Shown here in pieces: positions 46,297-56,108 of a stretch of 64,000 nucleotides of DNA. The stretch is from positions 248,001 through 312,000 of the forward strand of contig CACCOB010000002.1 of the NCBI GenBank assembly GCA_902547535.1. Direction: 5' to 3'. Source of the DNA: an uncultured Pelagibacteraceae bacterium. GTDB lineage: Bacteria > Pseudomonadota > Alphaproteobacteria > Pelagibacterales > Pelagibacteraceae. The notes below the pieces were generated by a model, which made no database searches, was not told the DNA's origin, and saw nothing but the letters and a program-made list of their open reading frames with translations. The position numbers and the translations under genes were made by a program. Within the stretch, counting starts at the first letter, position 1. The number at the start of each line of letters is the position of its first letter.

Positions 46297-47347
46297 AAAT
46301 TTTTTAGAAATTAAAAATGTTGACTTTATAGTTAGTGGTCAAACCAAAGTAAAAAACGTCTCTTTTTCAATTCAAAATGAAGGCGATATAATTTGTCTAT
46401 TAGGGCCATCTGGAATAGGAAAAACAACAATTTTAAGAACTATTGCTGGCTTAGAGAAGATCGTTAATGGATCAATAACAATAAATAATAAGTTAATGTC
46501 CTCAAAAAACAAACATGTTGAACCAGAGGACCGAAACATATCACTTGCTTTTCAAGAAAATAGTTTATTTCCACATTATAACGTTGAAAAAAATATTTTA
46601 ATCGGGACAGAAAAAAAAAGTAAGAAAAAAAAGAAAATAAATCCAAAAGAAATAATTAGTTTTTTAAACCTAAAAAAAATATTAAACAAATATCCCCATG
46701 AAATTAGCGCTGGCGAAGCTCAAAGAGCATCGTTAGCAAGATCATTAGTTTCTAATCCAGATTTACTTCTTCTAGATGAACCACTTTCAAATGTTGATCA
46801 AAGTTTTAAAGAAGAAATTCAAGTTGAGTTAAAACAATTATTAAGTAAATCTAAAATAACAACTATTATTGTAACACATGACTCATATGAAGCTTTTTAT
46901 TTAGGAAGCAAGTGTGGAATTATTTTAAATAAACAACTTAAACAATTTGACGACCCATACAATGTTTATCACTTTCCAAATTCAATTGAGGTTGTAAATT
47001 TTTTAAATAGAGGAATTTTAATTCCAGCAAAAGTAACAAGTGAGAATAGTTTAGAAAATAAAGATCTAGGAACAATCCAAGGTAATTTTGTAAAACATTA
47101 CCCTAATGGATCTGATGTTAAACTTTTATTGCAACCCGAAGATCTAGAGCATGATGACAAAAGTAATTTAAAATTGGAAGTAGTTGATCGAAAATTCAGA
47201 GGAACAAATTTTATCTACACCCTTAAAACTGAAAGTAATTTACAAATTCCCGTATTCGTACATTCTCATCATATTCATCAACATGAGATAGATGAAAAAT
47301 TTGGTATTAAAAGACCAATTCATATTGACCACATTGTCTGTTTTTAA
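46289..47347 (+). CDS. Iron(III) ABC transporter ATP-binding protein
   Basis: A 352-residue ATPase. Walker A GPSGIGKTT (near residue 38-46), a degenerate signature ISAGEAQRASLARSL near 143-157 (SAGEAQ for LSGGQQ), and Walker B LLLLDEPLSNVD are all present. The C-terminal region from about residue 245 resembles a TOBE regulatory domain. It drives the permease at 44668. A DMGDH-type gene follows after 27 bases. Confidence 0.94.
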   Translation: MSKNFLEIKNVDFIVSGQTKVKNVSFSIQNEGDIICLLGPSGIGKTTILRTIAGLEKIVNGSITINNKLMSSKNKHVEPEDRNISLAFQENSLFPHYNVEKNILIGTEKKSKKKKKINPKEIISFLNLKKILNKYPHEISAGEAQRASLARSLVSNPDLLLLDEPLSNVDQSFKEEIQVELKQLLSKSKITTIIVTHDSYEAFYLGSKCGIILNKQLKQFDDPYNVYHFPNSIEVVNFLNRGILIPAKVTSENSLENKDLGTIQGNFVKHYPNGSDVKLLLQPEDLEHDDKSNLKLEVVDRKFRGTNFIYTLKTESNLQIPVFVHSHHIHQHEIDEKFGIKRPIHIDHIVCF

Positions 47348-47374
47348 TTATTATTGTACGTTTATAATAAATCC

Positions 47375-49819
47375 ATGGATAAAGAATTACCAAAAAGCTC
47401 AAAAGTTGTAGTAATTGGAGGGGGTGTTGCAGGCACATCATGCGCATACCATCTTGCTAAATTTGGTTGGAAAGATGTCGTTTTATTAGAAAGAGATCAA
47501 TTGACATCAGGAACAACTTGGCACGCTGCCGGTCTTATGGGCCAATTAGGAGCATCATCAACTATAACAAAACTTAGAAAATATACTTTAGATCTTTACC
47601 AAGATTTAGAAAAAAAGACTGGTTTATCAATTGGATTAAAACAAAATGGTGCAATTACAGTTGCAACAACAAATGATAGAATGCAAGAGTTACTTAGACA
47701 AGCAACGACAGCTCAATTATCAGATGTTGAAGTGCAAGTTTTAGATAAAAAACAAACAAAAGATTTATACCCAGTAGTAAATAACGAGGATATTATTGGA
47801 AGTGTTTTTATGCCTAAAGATGGACAGGCTGATCCAGTAGGTGTCACCAACGTTTTAGCAAAAGCGGCTAGGATGGAAGGTGCAAAAATTTTTGAAAAAA
47901 CACCGGTTACAAAAATTTTAGTCAAAAATAAATCTATAGTTGGAGTAGAGACTGAAAAAGGAAAAATAGATTGTCAGTATGTTGTTCTAGCTACTGGTAT
48001 GTGGTCTAGGCAAATTGGTGAAAAAATGAATGTGAGTATTCCACTATATCCTAATGAACATTTTTATGTGATCACGGAGCCGATGAAAGATCTACCTACA
48101 AATTTACCAGTTTTGAGAGATTATAATAATTTTCTTTATCTAAAAGAAGATGCTGGGAAAATGTTAGTTGGAATTTTTGAGCCAAATGCCAAACCTGCTT
48201 TTAAAGATACTGGTATTGTACCAGAAAATTTTTCTTTTGGAGAATTGCCAGATGACTTTGATCATTTTGAACCTTATTTAAAAAAATCTTTCCATAGATT
48301 GCCAATGTTAGAAAATGCAGGAATTAGAAAATTTTTCTCTGGCCCAGAATCTTTTACACCTGATACACAATATTTATTAGGAGAGACTCCAGAAATAAAA
48401 AACTTATTCACTTGTTGCGGGTTTAATAGCATCGGTATAGCAAGTTCAGGTGGCGCAGGTAGAGTTACTGCTGAATGGATGATCAATGGACATATTAACG
48501 AGGATTTATTCTCTGTAGATATAAAAAGATTTCAACAATTTCATTCTTCAAAAAAATTTATTATGGAAAGAGTTACAGAGACTCTTGGTGATTTATATGG
48601 AATGCATTGGCCATATAAACAACATAAAACTTCAAGAAACCAAATTACTTTACCATACCATGAAGAACTAAAAAAATTAGGAGCTTGTTTTGGATCTTCA
48701 GGCGGTTTTGAGAGACCCATGTGGTATTCTTTAAATGGTGCAAAAGCTGAATATGAATACAGTTTTGGTTATCAAAATTGGTATCCATCTGCTGAGTATG
48801 AGACCAAAAATACAAGAAAAAATGTCGGTTTATTCGAATTAACACCTTTTTCTAAATTTGATGTTGCTGGAGAAAATGTCCATGATGAATTACAAAAATT
48901 GTGTACAGCAAACATAAAAGATGTTGAGGGTAGATCAACTTACACCCAGATGCTAAATGAAGATGGTGGTATAGAGACAGATGTAACTATAACTTGCCTG
49001 ACTAAAAATCATTTTAGAATAATAGGTCCAGCCGCAACAAGAGAACATGATAAATTTCATATAAAAAAATACCTCTCAGAAAAAATAAACTTTAAAGATG
49101 TAACAGAGGATTTTGCATGCTTAGGATTGTATGGACCAAATACTAGAAAACTATTATCAAATATAAGTGATAATGATTTTTCAAATGAAGGAATAAAATT
49201 TAGTCTTGGTAAAAAGGTGAATATAGATGGAATTGATGTTTGGGCTCAAAGATTGTCATATGTGGGTGAAATTGGATTTGAGTTATATGTAAAAATAGAA
49301 GATAGCAAAAAACTTTTCTTAACTATAGTCAATGAAGGTAAAAATCATAATTTATCTCTATGTGGAGCGCACGCAATGGATATAATGAGAATGGAAAGTG
49401 GCTTTTTACATTGGGGGCATGATATATCTCCCGAGGAGAATCAATACCAAGCAGGACTTCAATTTGCTATCAGTTATAAAAAAAATGTTAATTTTATTGG
49501 AAAAGAAGCTTTATTAAAAATTAAAGATCAAAAACCAAAAAAATTGTTGGCAATGATGGTTCTTAAAGATAATAAACCAGGACAACCTCTACTGCTTCAT
49601 GAAGAACCGATTTACTTAGATGATAAAATAATTGGTAGAACAACTTCAGGTAATTATTCATTCAATTTTGAAAAAAATATATCTTTTGGTTATGTAAATT
49701 CTGGAAATACAATTGAAAATTTACTTGATAAAAATTTGTTTATTGAAATAGAAAAGAAAAAATATCCTGTTTCATTAATTCAAAAGCCACTTAATCAAAA
49801 AAATATTAAAAATGCCTAA
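47375..49819 (+). CDS. Dimethylglycine/sarcosine dehydrogenase-type flavoprotein (paralogue 3)
   Basis: An 814-residue enzyme from ATG 47375; a TTG at 47354 would add seven residues and is less likely. It has the FAD site VVVIGGGVAGTS (about 11-22), the flavinylation motif SGTTWHAAGL with His50, and a C-terminal GcvT-type THF domain. It is more diverged from the other two paralogues in the C-terminal half. It follows the iron ABC genes and overlaps a 2-oxoglutarate dioxygenase by one base, rather than being beside ETF genes. Its substrate is probably a different N-methyl compound. Confidence 0.88.
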   Translation: MDKELPKSSKVVVIGGGVAGTSCAYHLAKFGWKDVVLLERDQLTSGTTWHAAGLMGQLGASSTITKLRKYTLDLYQDLEKKTGLSIGLKQNGAITVATTNDRMQELLRQATTAQLSDVEVQVLDKKQTKDLYPVVNNEDIIGSVFMPKDGQADPVGVTNVLAKAARMEGAKIFEKTPVTKILVKNKSIVGVETEKGKIDCQYVVLATGMWSRQIGEKMNVSIPLYPNEHFYVITEPMKDLPTNLPVLRDYNNFLYLKEDAGKMLVGIFEPNAKPAFKDTGIVPENFSFGELPDDFDHFEPYLKKSFHRLPMLENAGIRKFFSGPESFTPDTQYLLGETPEIKNLFTCCGFNSIGIASSGGAGRVTAEWMINGHINEDLFSVDIKRFQQFHSSKKFIMERVTETLGDLYGMHWPYKQHKTSRNQITLPYHEELKKLGACFGSSGGFERPMWYSLNGAKAEYEYSFGYQNWYPSAEYETKNTRKNVGLFELTPFSKFDVAGENVHDELQKLCTANIKDVEGRSTYTQMLNEDGGIETDVTITCLTKNHFRIIGPAATREHDKFHIKKYLSEKINFKDVTEDFACLGLYGPNTRKLLSNISDNDFSNEGIKFSLGKKVNIDGIDVWAQRLSYVGEIGFELYVKIEDSKKLFLTIVNEGKNHNLSLCGAHAMDIMRMESGFLHWGHDISPEENQYQAGLQFAISYKKNVNFIGKEALLKIKDQKPKKLLAMMVLKDNKPGQPLLLHEEPIYLDDKIIGRTTSGNYSFNFEKNISFGYVNSGNTIENLLDKNLFIEIEKKKYPVSLIQKPLNQKNIKNA

Positions 49820-50610
49820 TGTTTAAAATTATCCCCAAAAAAAATAAGGCAGCAGAGATTATTTGCAATCTTAATAAAATTAATAAAAATGAATTGAAAC
49901 AAATAAAATCTACACTTGATAAATATGGTATGATTTATTTTCCAAAACAAAAGCTAAATTCTAGAAATTATCTAAATTTTGCACAAAAATTTGGGAAACC
50001 TGCGAACTATCCAAGGTTGAGAGGATTAAATAAAAAATACCCACAAATTACTGTTGTACAAAGAAAATCTTCAGACAAGGGACCAAGCTTTGGTGAACAA
50101 TTTCATACAGACTCTTCATATACAAAAAAACCTCCACGATACACTATGTTGCTATCAAAACTGGTGCCTAAAAAAGGTGTTGCAAATACTGAGTTTTCCT
50201 CACAGTATTTAGCATATGAAAATCTGACTAAAAATCACAAAATTAGACTTAATAGATTAAAAGGTATTTACTCATCGCATGGACCTATATCAATTACTAC
50301 AGTTGAAAGAGAGAAAGAAAAGGGAAAAATTTCAAAAGAATTAATTGCCAGTCATAAGATTATTAAAACTATTAATAATAAAAAAACTATATACTGTAGT
50401 CCTGGACACTTTATAAAATTTAACACAAATATGACTAAACAAAAAAATAAATTAAAGAATTTTTTATTCAGTCACCAGACTAAAAAAAAATTTCAATATG
50501 CTTTAGAATGGGAAAAAGACCAGCTTGCTATTTGGGATAATAGAGCAATGCTTCATCAGGCTACTCCTTTTAAAGGAAATAGAATTCTTCACAGAATAAC
50601 AATATTATAA
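49819..50610 (+). CDS. TauD/TfdA-type 2-oxoglutarate dioxygenase
   Basis: A 263-residue Fe(II)/2-oxoglutarate oxygenase. The iron ligands are His96-x-Asp98 in QFHTDSSY and His246 in NRAMLHQAT; the 2-oxoglutarate-binding Arg is in the C-terminal RILHR. TauD relatives act on taurine, gamma-butyrobetaine and other small acids. The overlap with the third dimethylglycine dehydrogenase suggests hydroxylation of a methylated amine, such as a betaine, but the substrate is not known. Confidence 0.85.
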   Translation: MFKIIPKKNKAAEIICNLNKINKNELKQIKSTLDKYGMIYFPKQKLNSRNYLNFAQKFGKPANYPRLRGLNKKYPQITVVQRKSSDKGPSFGEQFHTDSSYTKKPPRYTMLLSKLVPKKGVANTEFSSQYLAYENLTKNHKIRLNRLKGIYSSHGPISITTVEREKEKGKISKELIASHKIIKTINNKKTIYCSPGHFIKFNTNMTKQKNKLKNFLFSHQTKKKFQYALEWEKDQLAIWDNRAMLHQATPFKGNRILHRITIL

Positions 50611-50614
50611 TCAA

Positions 50615-51544
50615 ATGTATTCTATCTTTCTTGGGTTAACACCTTTTATTTTTATAACTTTGCTTGGATTTATATTTGGAAGACTGAAAATATTTGATCT
50701 AAGTCATGCAAAAGTTTTAAACTTATTTTTATTCTACGTTGCAGTACCTGCACTAATTATAAAATTTGTTGCACAGAGTGAAATTGGCCAGGTAGATATT
50801 AAGCAAATAATTTCATATTTTTTAATGCAAGCTTCTCTAGGTTTGCTTACTTTTTTTGTGACAAGTAAACTTTTTAAAAGACCCATACCTGAGTCAATTA
50901 TATGGTCACTTATGGTTTCCTTGTCTAACCACGTAACTTTATTATTACCAATTACAAAAATTTATTTTGGAACAGAAGTTATAACGCAAGTTACCAGTAT
51001 AATATTAATGGATGGAGTTATATTACTATCTGTGATTACTTTTTTCTTAGAATTAACTACAAAAAAAAATATTAAATTACTGTTTTTTCTGAGGAATGTG
51101 ACTTTTAATCCAATGATATTTTCAATTTTAATTGGACTTTTGCTTTTTATATTTAACTATAAAATTGATAATACGCCGATTGATTACGTGCTATCTGTTT
51201 TAGCGGCCTGTGTTTCTCCTGTTGGTTTGTTTGCAATTGGAATTACTCTTTCTTTTTATACTCACAAAGTTATTAATAAATTAACTTCAACCATATCTAT
51301 TTTAAAGTTGGTAATATCTCCGCTAATTTTATTAATTATAGCATTTATATTTTTTGATGCTGGATTACCTGAAAAAATACCAGGTGCATTTTTTGTAAGT
51401 GTAGCACCTTGTGGACACACTGCGGTAGTATTATGTTCAGCTTACAATGTTAGTCCTGAAAATATTATTAAAGCTCTATTTATTTCTACTTTTGCCTCTA
51501 TAGGCACAATTTTTTTTGCAATTCAATATCTACAAGTTGCTTAG
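50615..51544 (+). CDS. AEC-family transporter
   Basis: A 309-residue membrane protein with about ten hydrophobic helices of the auxin efflux carrier (AEC) family. N-terminal FIFITLLGFIFGRLKIFDLS and C-terminal GAFFVSVAPCGHTAVVLCSAYN are typical. The family moves organic acids such as malate. It is five bases after the dioxygenase and may carry its substrate or product. It overlaps the convergent dehydrogenase gene by 15 bases. Confidence 0.85.
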   Translation: MYSIFLGLTPFIFITLLGFIFGRLKIFDLSHAKVLNLFLFYVAVPALIIKFVAQSEIGQVDIKQIISYFLMQASLGLLTFFVTSKLFKRPIPESIIWSLMVSLSNHVTLLLPITKIYFGTEVITQVTSIILMDGVILLSVITFFLELTTKKNIKLLFFLRNVTFNPMIFSILIGLLLFIFNYKIDNTPIDYVLSVLAACVSPVGLFAIGITLSFYTHKVINKLTSTISILKLVISPLILLIIAFIFFDAGLPEKIPGAFFVSVAPCGHTAVVLCSAYNVSPENIIKALFISTFASIGTIFFAIQYLQVA

Positions 51545-52594
51545 AACTTTACTAGCACATTCTCTGGTATTGCTATCACCATCTAAATCTTTTGTTCTAT
51601 TATTTTTTTCTAATAAAGTCTTTTCGATTGATTTTACTATTCTTGATGCAGCCTCTTTTTCTCCCAAGTAATCTAACATCATGGCACCAGACCATATTTG
51701 TCCCACGGGATTAGCAATACCTTTTCCTGCTATATCTGGGGCTGAACCATGTACAGGTTCAAATAATGATGGATATTTATTTGTAGGGTTAATATTTCCA
51801 GACGGTGCAATGCCTATAGTTCCAGTACATGCTGGACCTAGATCTGATAAAATATCACCAAATAAGTTTGATGCCACGACAACATCAAACCATTCAGGAG
51901 TTAAAACAAATCTTGCAGTTAATATATCAATATGAAATTGATCAGTTTCAATTTTAGGATAGCTTTTCTTGTTTTCATTAAATCTTTCATCCCAGTAAGG
52001 CATAGTAATTGATATACCATTAGATTTAGTAGCATTAGTTAATTTTTTTCTTTTACGTTTTTTTGCTAATTCAAATGCAAACTTTTGTACTCTGTCTATC
52101 CCATGTTTTGACATAATAGTTTCTTGAATTACAATTTCTCTTTCAGTGTTTTGATACATCTTTCCACCAACTGAAGAATACTCTCCCTCTGTATTTTCTC
52201 GAACTATCATCATATCAATATCGCCGGGTTTCTTGTTAGCTAGTGGGGCATTTACACCTTCAAATAATTTTACTGGTCTTAGATTTATAAATTGATCAAA
52301 TTCTCTTCTAAACTGAAGTAGTGATCCCCATAAAGTAACATGATCTGGGTATCGATCTGGCATTCCAACAGCGCCAAAAAATATAGCATCATGACTACCA
52401 ATTTTATCCTTCCAATCATCAGGTAACATTTTTCCGTGTTTTTCATAATAATCACACGATGAAAAATCAAATTCATCAATTTGTAATTTGAATTGATGTT
52501 GATTGGCAACTTCTTTTAAAATTTTTTGAGCTTCTGGAACTACTTCTTTTCCAATTCCATCTCCTGCAATGGATGCAATTTTATACTCTTTCAT
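51530..52594 (-). CDS. Tartrate/isopropylmalate-type dehydrogenase
   Basis: A 354-residue NAD-dependent beta-decarboxylating dehydrogenase of the isocitrate/isopropylmalate family. IASIAGDGIGKEVVPEA, IVRENTEGEYSSVGG, ASNLFGDILSDLG, and the FEPVHGSAPDIAGKGIANP block are diagnostic. The overall pattern is closest to tartrate dehydrogenase (TtuC-like) rather than LeuB. It lies two bases downstream of guaC on the same strand. Confidence 0.88.
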   Translation of the reverse strand: MKEYKIASIAGDGIGKEVVPEAQKILKEVANQHQFKLQIDEFDFSSCDYYEKHGKMLPDDWKDKIGSHDAIFFGAVGMPDRYPDHVTLWGSLLQFRREFDQFINLRPVKLFEGVNAPLANKKPGDIDMMIVRENTEGEYSSVGGKMYQNTEREIVIQETIMSKHGIDRVQKFAFELAKKRKRKKLTNATKSNGISITMPYWDERFNENKKSYPKIETDQFHIDILTARFVLTPEWFDVVVASNLFGDILSDLGPACTGTIGIAPSGNINPTNKYPSLFEPVHGSAPDIAGKGIANPVGQIWSGAMMLDYLGEKEAASRIVKSIEKTLLEKNNRTKDLDGDSNTRECASKVLSNL

Positions 52595-52596
52595 TT

Positions 52597-53631
52597 TTAT
52601 TTTGTGAAAGTATCGTTAAATTGTTTTGCAACTCTTACAAAAGTAGTACATTTACTTAATTGTTTTAATGAAGGAGCACCCACATATGTGCAACTACTTC
52701 TAACGCCACCTAGAATATCTTGAATTGTATCTTTTATTTTTCCTCTATATTTAATTCTCACAGTTCTTCCTTCACTACTTCTGTAATTTGATAATCCTCC
52801 ATAATGCTTTTTATTTGCTGTTTCAGAGCTTGAACCATAAAATTCAATATATTTTGAGCCGTTTGATTTAACTATTTTCCCTTTGCCTTCGTTGTGACCT
52901 GCAAACATTCCGCCTAACATCACAAAATCCGCTCCACCCCCAAAACCTTTTGCAACATCTCCAGGACATGTACATCCACCGTCTGCAATTATATGAGCTC
53001 CTAAACCATGTGCTGCATCAGCACATTCAATTACAGCACTTAATTGAGGGTAGCCAACTCCTGTTTGAATTCTTGTTGTACAAACACTTCCTGGACCAAT
53101 CCCAACTTTTACAATATCTGCACCAGATAAAATAAGTTCTTGCGTCATATCTGCAGTAACTACATTTCCAGCTATAATAGTTTTTGTTGGATATTTATCT
53201 CTTACAGATTTAAGAAATTTACTGAAGTATTCAGAATAACCATTAGCAACATCAATACAAATGAACTTTATAAATCCAAATTCTCTTAAAACTTTGTTTA
53301 AATTTTCAAAATCTTCTTTTTTAGTACCAATGCTAATAGCTATATTTTTATAAATAGATTTAATTTTTTTAAATTGTTTTATTTTTTTTACATCATGTTG
53401 TTTAGTTAAACATGTAATCATGCCATATTCAGATAATTTCTCAGCTATTCCAAGCTCTCCGACCCCATCCATATTTGCAGCCATTATAGGAATACCCGAC
53501 CACTCATTTTTACTATATTTAAATCTGTATGTTCTTAAAAGATTTACATCCTTTCGACTTTGTAGCGTACTTCTTTTAGGTCTAAAAAGGACGTCTGAAT
53601 AATCTAGTTTTAATTCTTCTTCAATTCTCAC
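52597..53631 (-). CDS. guaC: GMP reductase
   Basis: A protein of about 344 residues that reduces GMP to IMP. GTG at 53631 gives an N-terminus ([20 protein letters not shown]) that lines up with E. coli GuaC; an upstream GTG at 53655 would add eight residues. The catalytic loop [11 protein letters not shown] puts Cys near residue 184, as in the family, and [20 protein letters not shown] follows. The C-terminal half ends with [12 protein letters not shown]. No CBS domain interrupts it, which separates it from IMP dehydrogenase. Confidence 0.93.
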   Translation of the reverse strand: MRIEEELKLDYSDVLFRPKRSTLQSRKDVNLLRTYRFKYSKNEWSGIPIMAANMDGVGELGIAEKLSEYGMITCLTKQHDVKKIKQFKKIKSIYKNIAISIGTKKEDFENLNKVLREFGFIKFICIDVANGYSEYFSKFLKSVRDKYPTKTIIAGNVVTADMTQELILSGADIVKVGIGPGSVCTTRIQTGVGYPQLSAVIECADAAHGLGAHIIADGGCTCPGDVAKGFGGGADFVMLGGMFAGHNEGKGKIVKSNGSKYIEFYGSSSETANKKHYGGLSNYRSSEGRTVRIKYRGKIKDTIQDILGGVRSSCTYVGAPSLKQLSKCTTFVRVAKQFNDTFTK

Positions 53632-53736
53632 AAATCCGAATTTATACAGGTGCACAAAGTAAATTCAAATTAAATATTATTAATATTGATACTAAGCTTT
53701 CATTAGTTATACTTTCAAAAATTCATATTATTAAGC

Positions 53737-54615
53737 ATGTTTAAAGGTTTTAAGTCAAAATACGTTAAAGTTAGAAAAGGTAAAATTTTCTGTAGAGTAG
53801 GAGGTAAGGGTCCGCCGTTACTTTTGCTTCATGGATATCCACAAACACATTTAATGTGGCATAAGACTACTTTAGAATTATCAAAAAATTTTACTGTTAT
53901 TGCTGCAGACATAAGGGGATATGGTAATAGTTTAGCTCCACCCTCAGATAAAAATCATTTTAATTATTCCAAAAGAGAAATGGCAAGTGACATGAAACAA
54001 ACAATGGTAAAATTAGGCTATTCTAAATTCTTTGTGGCTGGACATGATAGAGGAGGAAGAGTGGCTCACAGATTAGCAAGGGACCATAGAAAAAATATAT
54101 TAGCTTTGAGTGTTTTAGATATTTGCCCCACATTAGATATGTATGAATTAACAACTAAAGACTTTGCTAAAGCATACTTTCATTGGTTTTTTTTAATTCA
54201 ACCTAAATGGCTACCTGAAAGAATGATTATGAGTGATCCAAGAAAATGGATGAAAAACTGCCTAGATAAATGGTCTGGAAATCATAACTTTGGAAAAGTT
54301 GAAGAAAGTTATTTAAAATGTTTTAAACAACCAAAAAGAATTCATGGATCATGTGAAGATTATAGAGCTTCTGCAACAATTGACTTGGATCATGATAAAA
54401 AAGACAGAAAGAAAAAACTAAATATTCCTATTCAAGTATTGTGGGGAAAAAAGGGTGTAATTGGTAGACAGTTCAAACCAGTAAAAATTTGGCAGAAATA
54501 TACAACTAAAAAAATTGAAGGACATGCAATAAATTCAGGTCATTTCATTCCAGAACAAAACCCAAAAGCAACTGTAAAATATTTAACCAATTTTTTTTTA
54601 GATAAAATTAGCTAA
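53737..54615 (+). CDS. Haloacetate-dehalogenase-like alpha/beta hydrolase
   Basis: A 292-residue hydrolase. The oxyanion segment LLLHGYPQTHLMWH lies near residue 29-42. The nucleophile elbow is GHDRGGRVAHRLARD near 104-118, with Asp rather than Ser as nucleophile, as in fluoroacetate dehalogenases. The catalytic His is probably that in INSGHFIPEQNP near 267-278. Whether the substrate is a haloacid in this organism is unknown; epoxide-type hydrolysis is the alternative. Confidence 0.85.
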   Translation: MFKGFKSKYVKVRKGKIFCRVGGKGPPLLLLHGYPQTHLMWHKTTLELSKNFTVIAADIRGYGNSLAPPSDKNHFNYSKREMASDMKQTMVKLGYSKFFVAGHDRGGRVAHRLARDHRKNILALSVLDICPTLDMYELTTKDFAKAYFHWFFLIQPKWLPERMIMSDPRKWMKNCLDKWSGNHNFGKVEESYLKCFKQPKRIHGSCEDYRASATIDLDHDKKDRKKKLNIPIQVLWGKKGVIGRQFKPVKIWQKYTTKKIEGHAINSGHFIPEQNPKATVKYLTNFFLDKIS

Positions 54616-54625
54616 TTTATGTGTT

Positions 54626-54654
54626 TTGATGTGATCAATGATCGCGCATATCAT
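54626..54654 (+). promoter_or_regulatory. Candidate sigma70 promoter of the tldD operon
   Basis: TTGATG (54626-54631) and TATCAT (54649-54654) are spaced by 17 bases, 36 bases before the tldD start codon. The intervening sequence is GC-richer than the surroundings and holds TGATCAATGATCG. Confidence 0.5.
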
Positions 54655-54690
54655 TCTTGATTATAAATAATTCGCCCTTAAATATGATTT

Positions 54691-56103
54691 ATGACCTCTT
54701 TACTAAAAAATTCAGAATTATCTCTAGAAAAAGCTGATAAAATTGTTTCAGAGACTTTAAATAGTTGTGATGATGGTGAACTTTACGTCGAAGATACAAA
54801 ATCTGAAACTATCGTTTTAGATGATAATAAAATCAAAAGTTCAAACTATACCTCTGATTTAGGCTATGGTTTTAGAGCGGTCACAGGCGATACCGTGGCT
54901 TACTCACATTCAAATGAAATCTCAGAAAAATCGTTAAAAAATTCAAGTGATAATCTTAAATCAACCTTAAAAAACAATAGTGGCACTTACAACTCAGAAA
55001 TAAAAAAAACTAATCAAAAACTTTATAAAGACATTGATCCGATTGAAAGCAAATCAATGAAATCAAAAATAGAGTTACTTAATAATATGAATGAGTATGC
55101 CAGATCTAAAGATATTAGTGTAAAGCAAGTTACAGCTAGTCTTTTAGCTGAGAAGAAAAATATTGAAATTATTAGATCCGGTGGAGAGCTATTATCAGAT
55201 AATCGACCATTGGTAAGAATTAACATGTCAGTGATGGTTGAAAAAAATGGAAGAAAAGAAACTGGTGTTTATGGAATTGGTGGAAGACAAGATTATGATG
55301 AATATTTAAGGAACGATAACTGGAAAAAAGTTTGTGATGAAGCTTTTAGGATTGCAAATACAAACATAGAAAGCAAACACTCACCAGCTGGAGAGATGAA
55401 AGTTGTACTCGGACCAGGCTGGCCTGCTATTTTAATTCATGAAGCTGTTGGTCATGGTTTAGAGGGTGACTTTAATAGAAAAAAAACTTCTGCGTTTTAT
55501 GATTTAGTAGGAAAAAAAGTTGCAAGCAAAGGAGTTACAATAATAGATGATGGTACAATAGATAATAGAAGAGGTAGTTTAAATATTGATGATGAAGGAA
55601 CTCCAACCGAAAGAACTGTTTTAATAGAGGACGGAATTCTAAAAAATTTTATGCAAGATAGATTAAACGCTAGATTAATGAATACAAAATCCACAGGAAA
55701 TGGAAGAAGAGAAAGTTATAAACATGTCGTAATGCCAAGGATGAGAAATACAATCATGTTAGGTGGCACAAACACTCAAGAGGAAATGATTAAATCAGTC
55801 GATAAGGGTATATTTGCGGTAAGTTTTGGTGGCGGTCAAGTGGATATAACATCAGGAAAATTTGTTTTCAATTGTACAGAGGCATATGAAATAATTAATG
55901 GCAAAGTAGGAGCTCCGATTAAAGGCGCAACTTTAATAGGTGACGGACCATCATCATTAAAAGAAATTTTAATGGTTGGAAATGATATGATGTTAGATCC
56001 TGGAATTGGTACCTGTGGAAAAGCAGGACAAGGCGTTCCAGTTGGTGTTGGACAACCATCTTTGTTGATAAACAATATGACAGTTGGTGGAACTCAATTG
56101 TAA
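54691..56103 (+). CDS. tldD: Metalloprotease TldD
   Basis: A 470-residue catalytic subunit of the TldD/TldE protease. The metal site HEAVGHGLEGDF is visible near residue 250, and GGGQVDITSGKFVFN and GTCGKAGQGVPVGVGQP near the C-terminus are typical. TldD and its partner TldE form a heterodimer that degrades unfolded peptides and matures some ribosomal peptides. The partner gene follows after five bases. Confidence 0.96.
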   Translation: MTSLLKNSELSLEKADKIVSETLNSCDDGELYVEDTKSETIVLDDNKIKSSNYTSDLGYGFRAVTGDTVAYSHSNEISEKSLKNSSDNLKSTLKNNSGTYNSEIKKTNQKLYKDIDPIESKSMKSKIELLNNMNEYARSKDISVKQVTASLLAEKKNIEIIRSGGELLSDNRPLVRINMSVMVEKNGRKETGVYGIGGRQDYDEYLRNDNWKKVCDEAFRIANTNIESKHSPAGEMKVVLGPGWPAILIHEAVGHGLEGDFNRKKTSAFYDLVGKKVASKGVTIIDDGTIDNRRGSLNIDDEGTPTERTVLIEDGILKNFMQDRLNARLMNTKSTGNGRRESYKHVVMPRMRNTIMLGGTNTQEEMIKSVDKGIFAVSFGGGQVDITSGKFVFNCTEAYEIINGKVGAPIKGATLIGDGPSSLKEILMVGNDMMLDPGIGTCGKAGQGVPVGVGQPSLLINNMTVGGTQL

Positions 56104-56108
56104 TCTCA

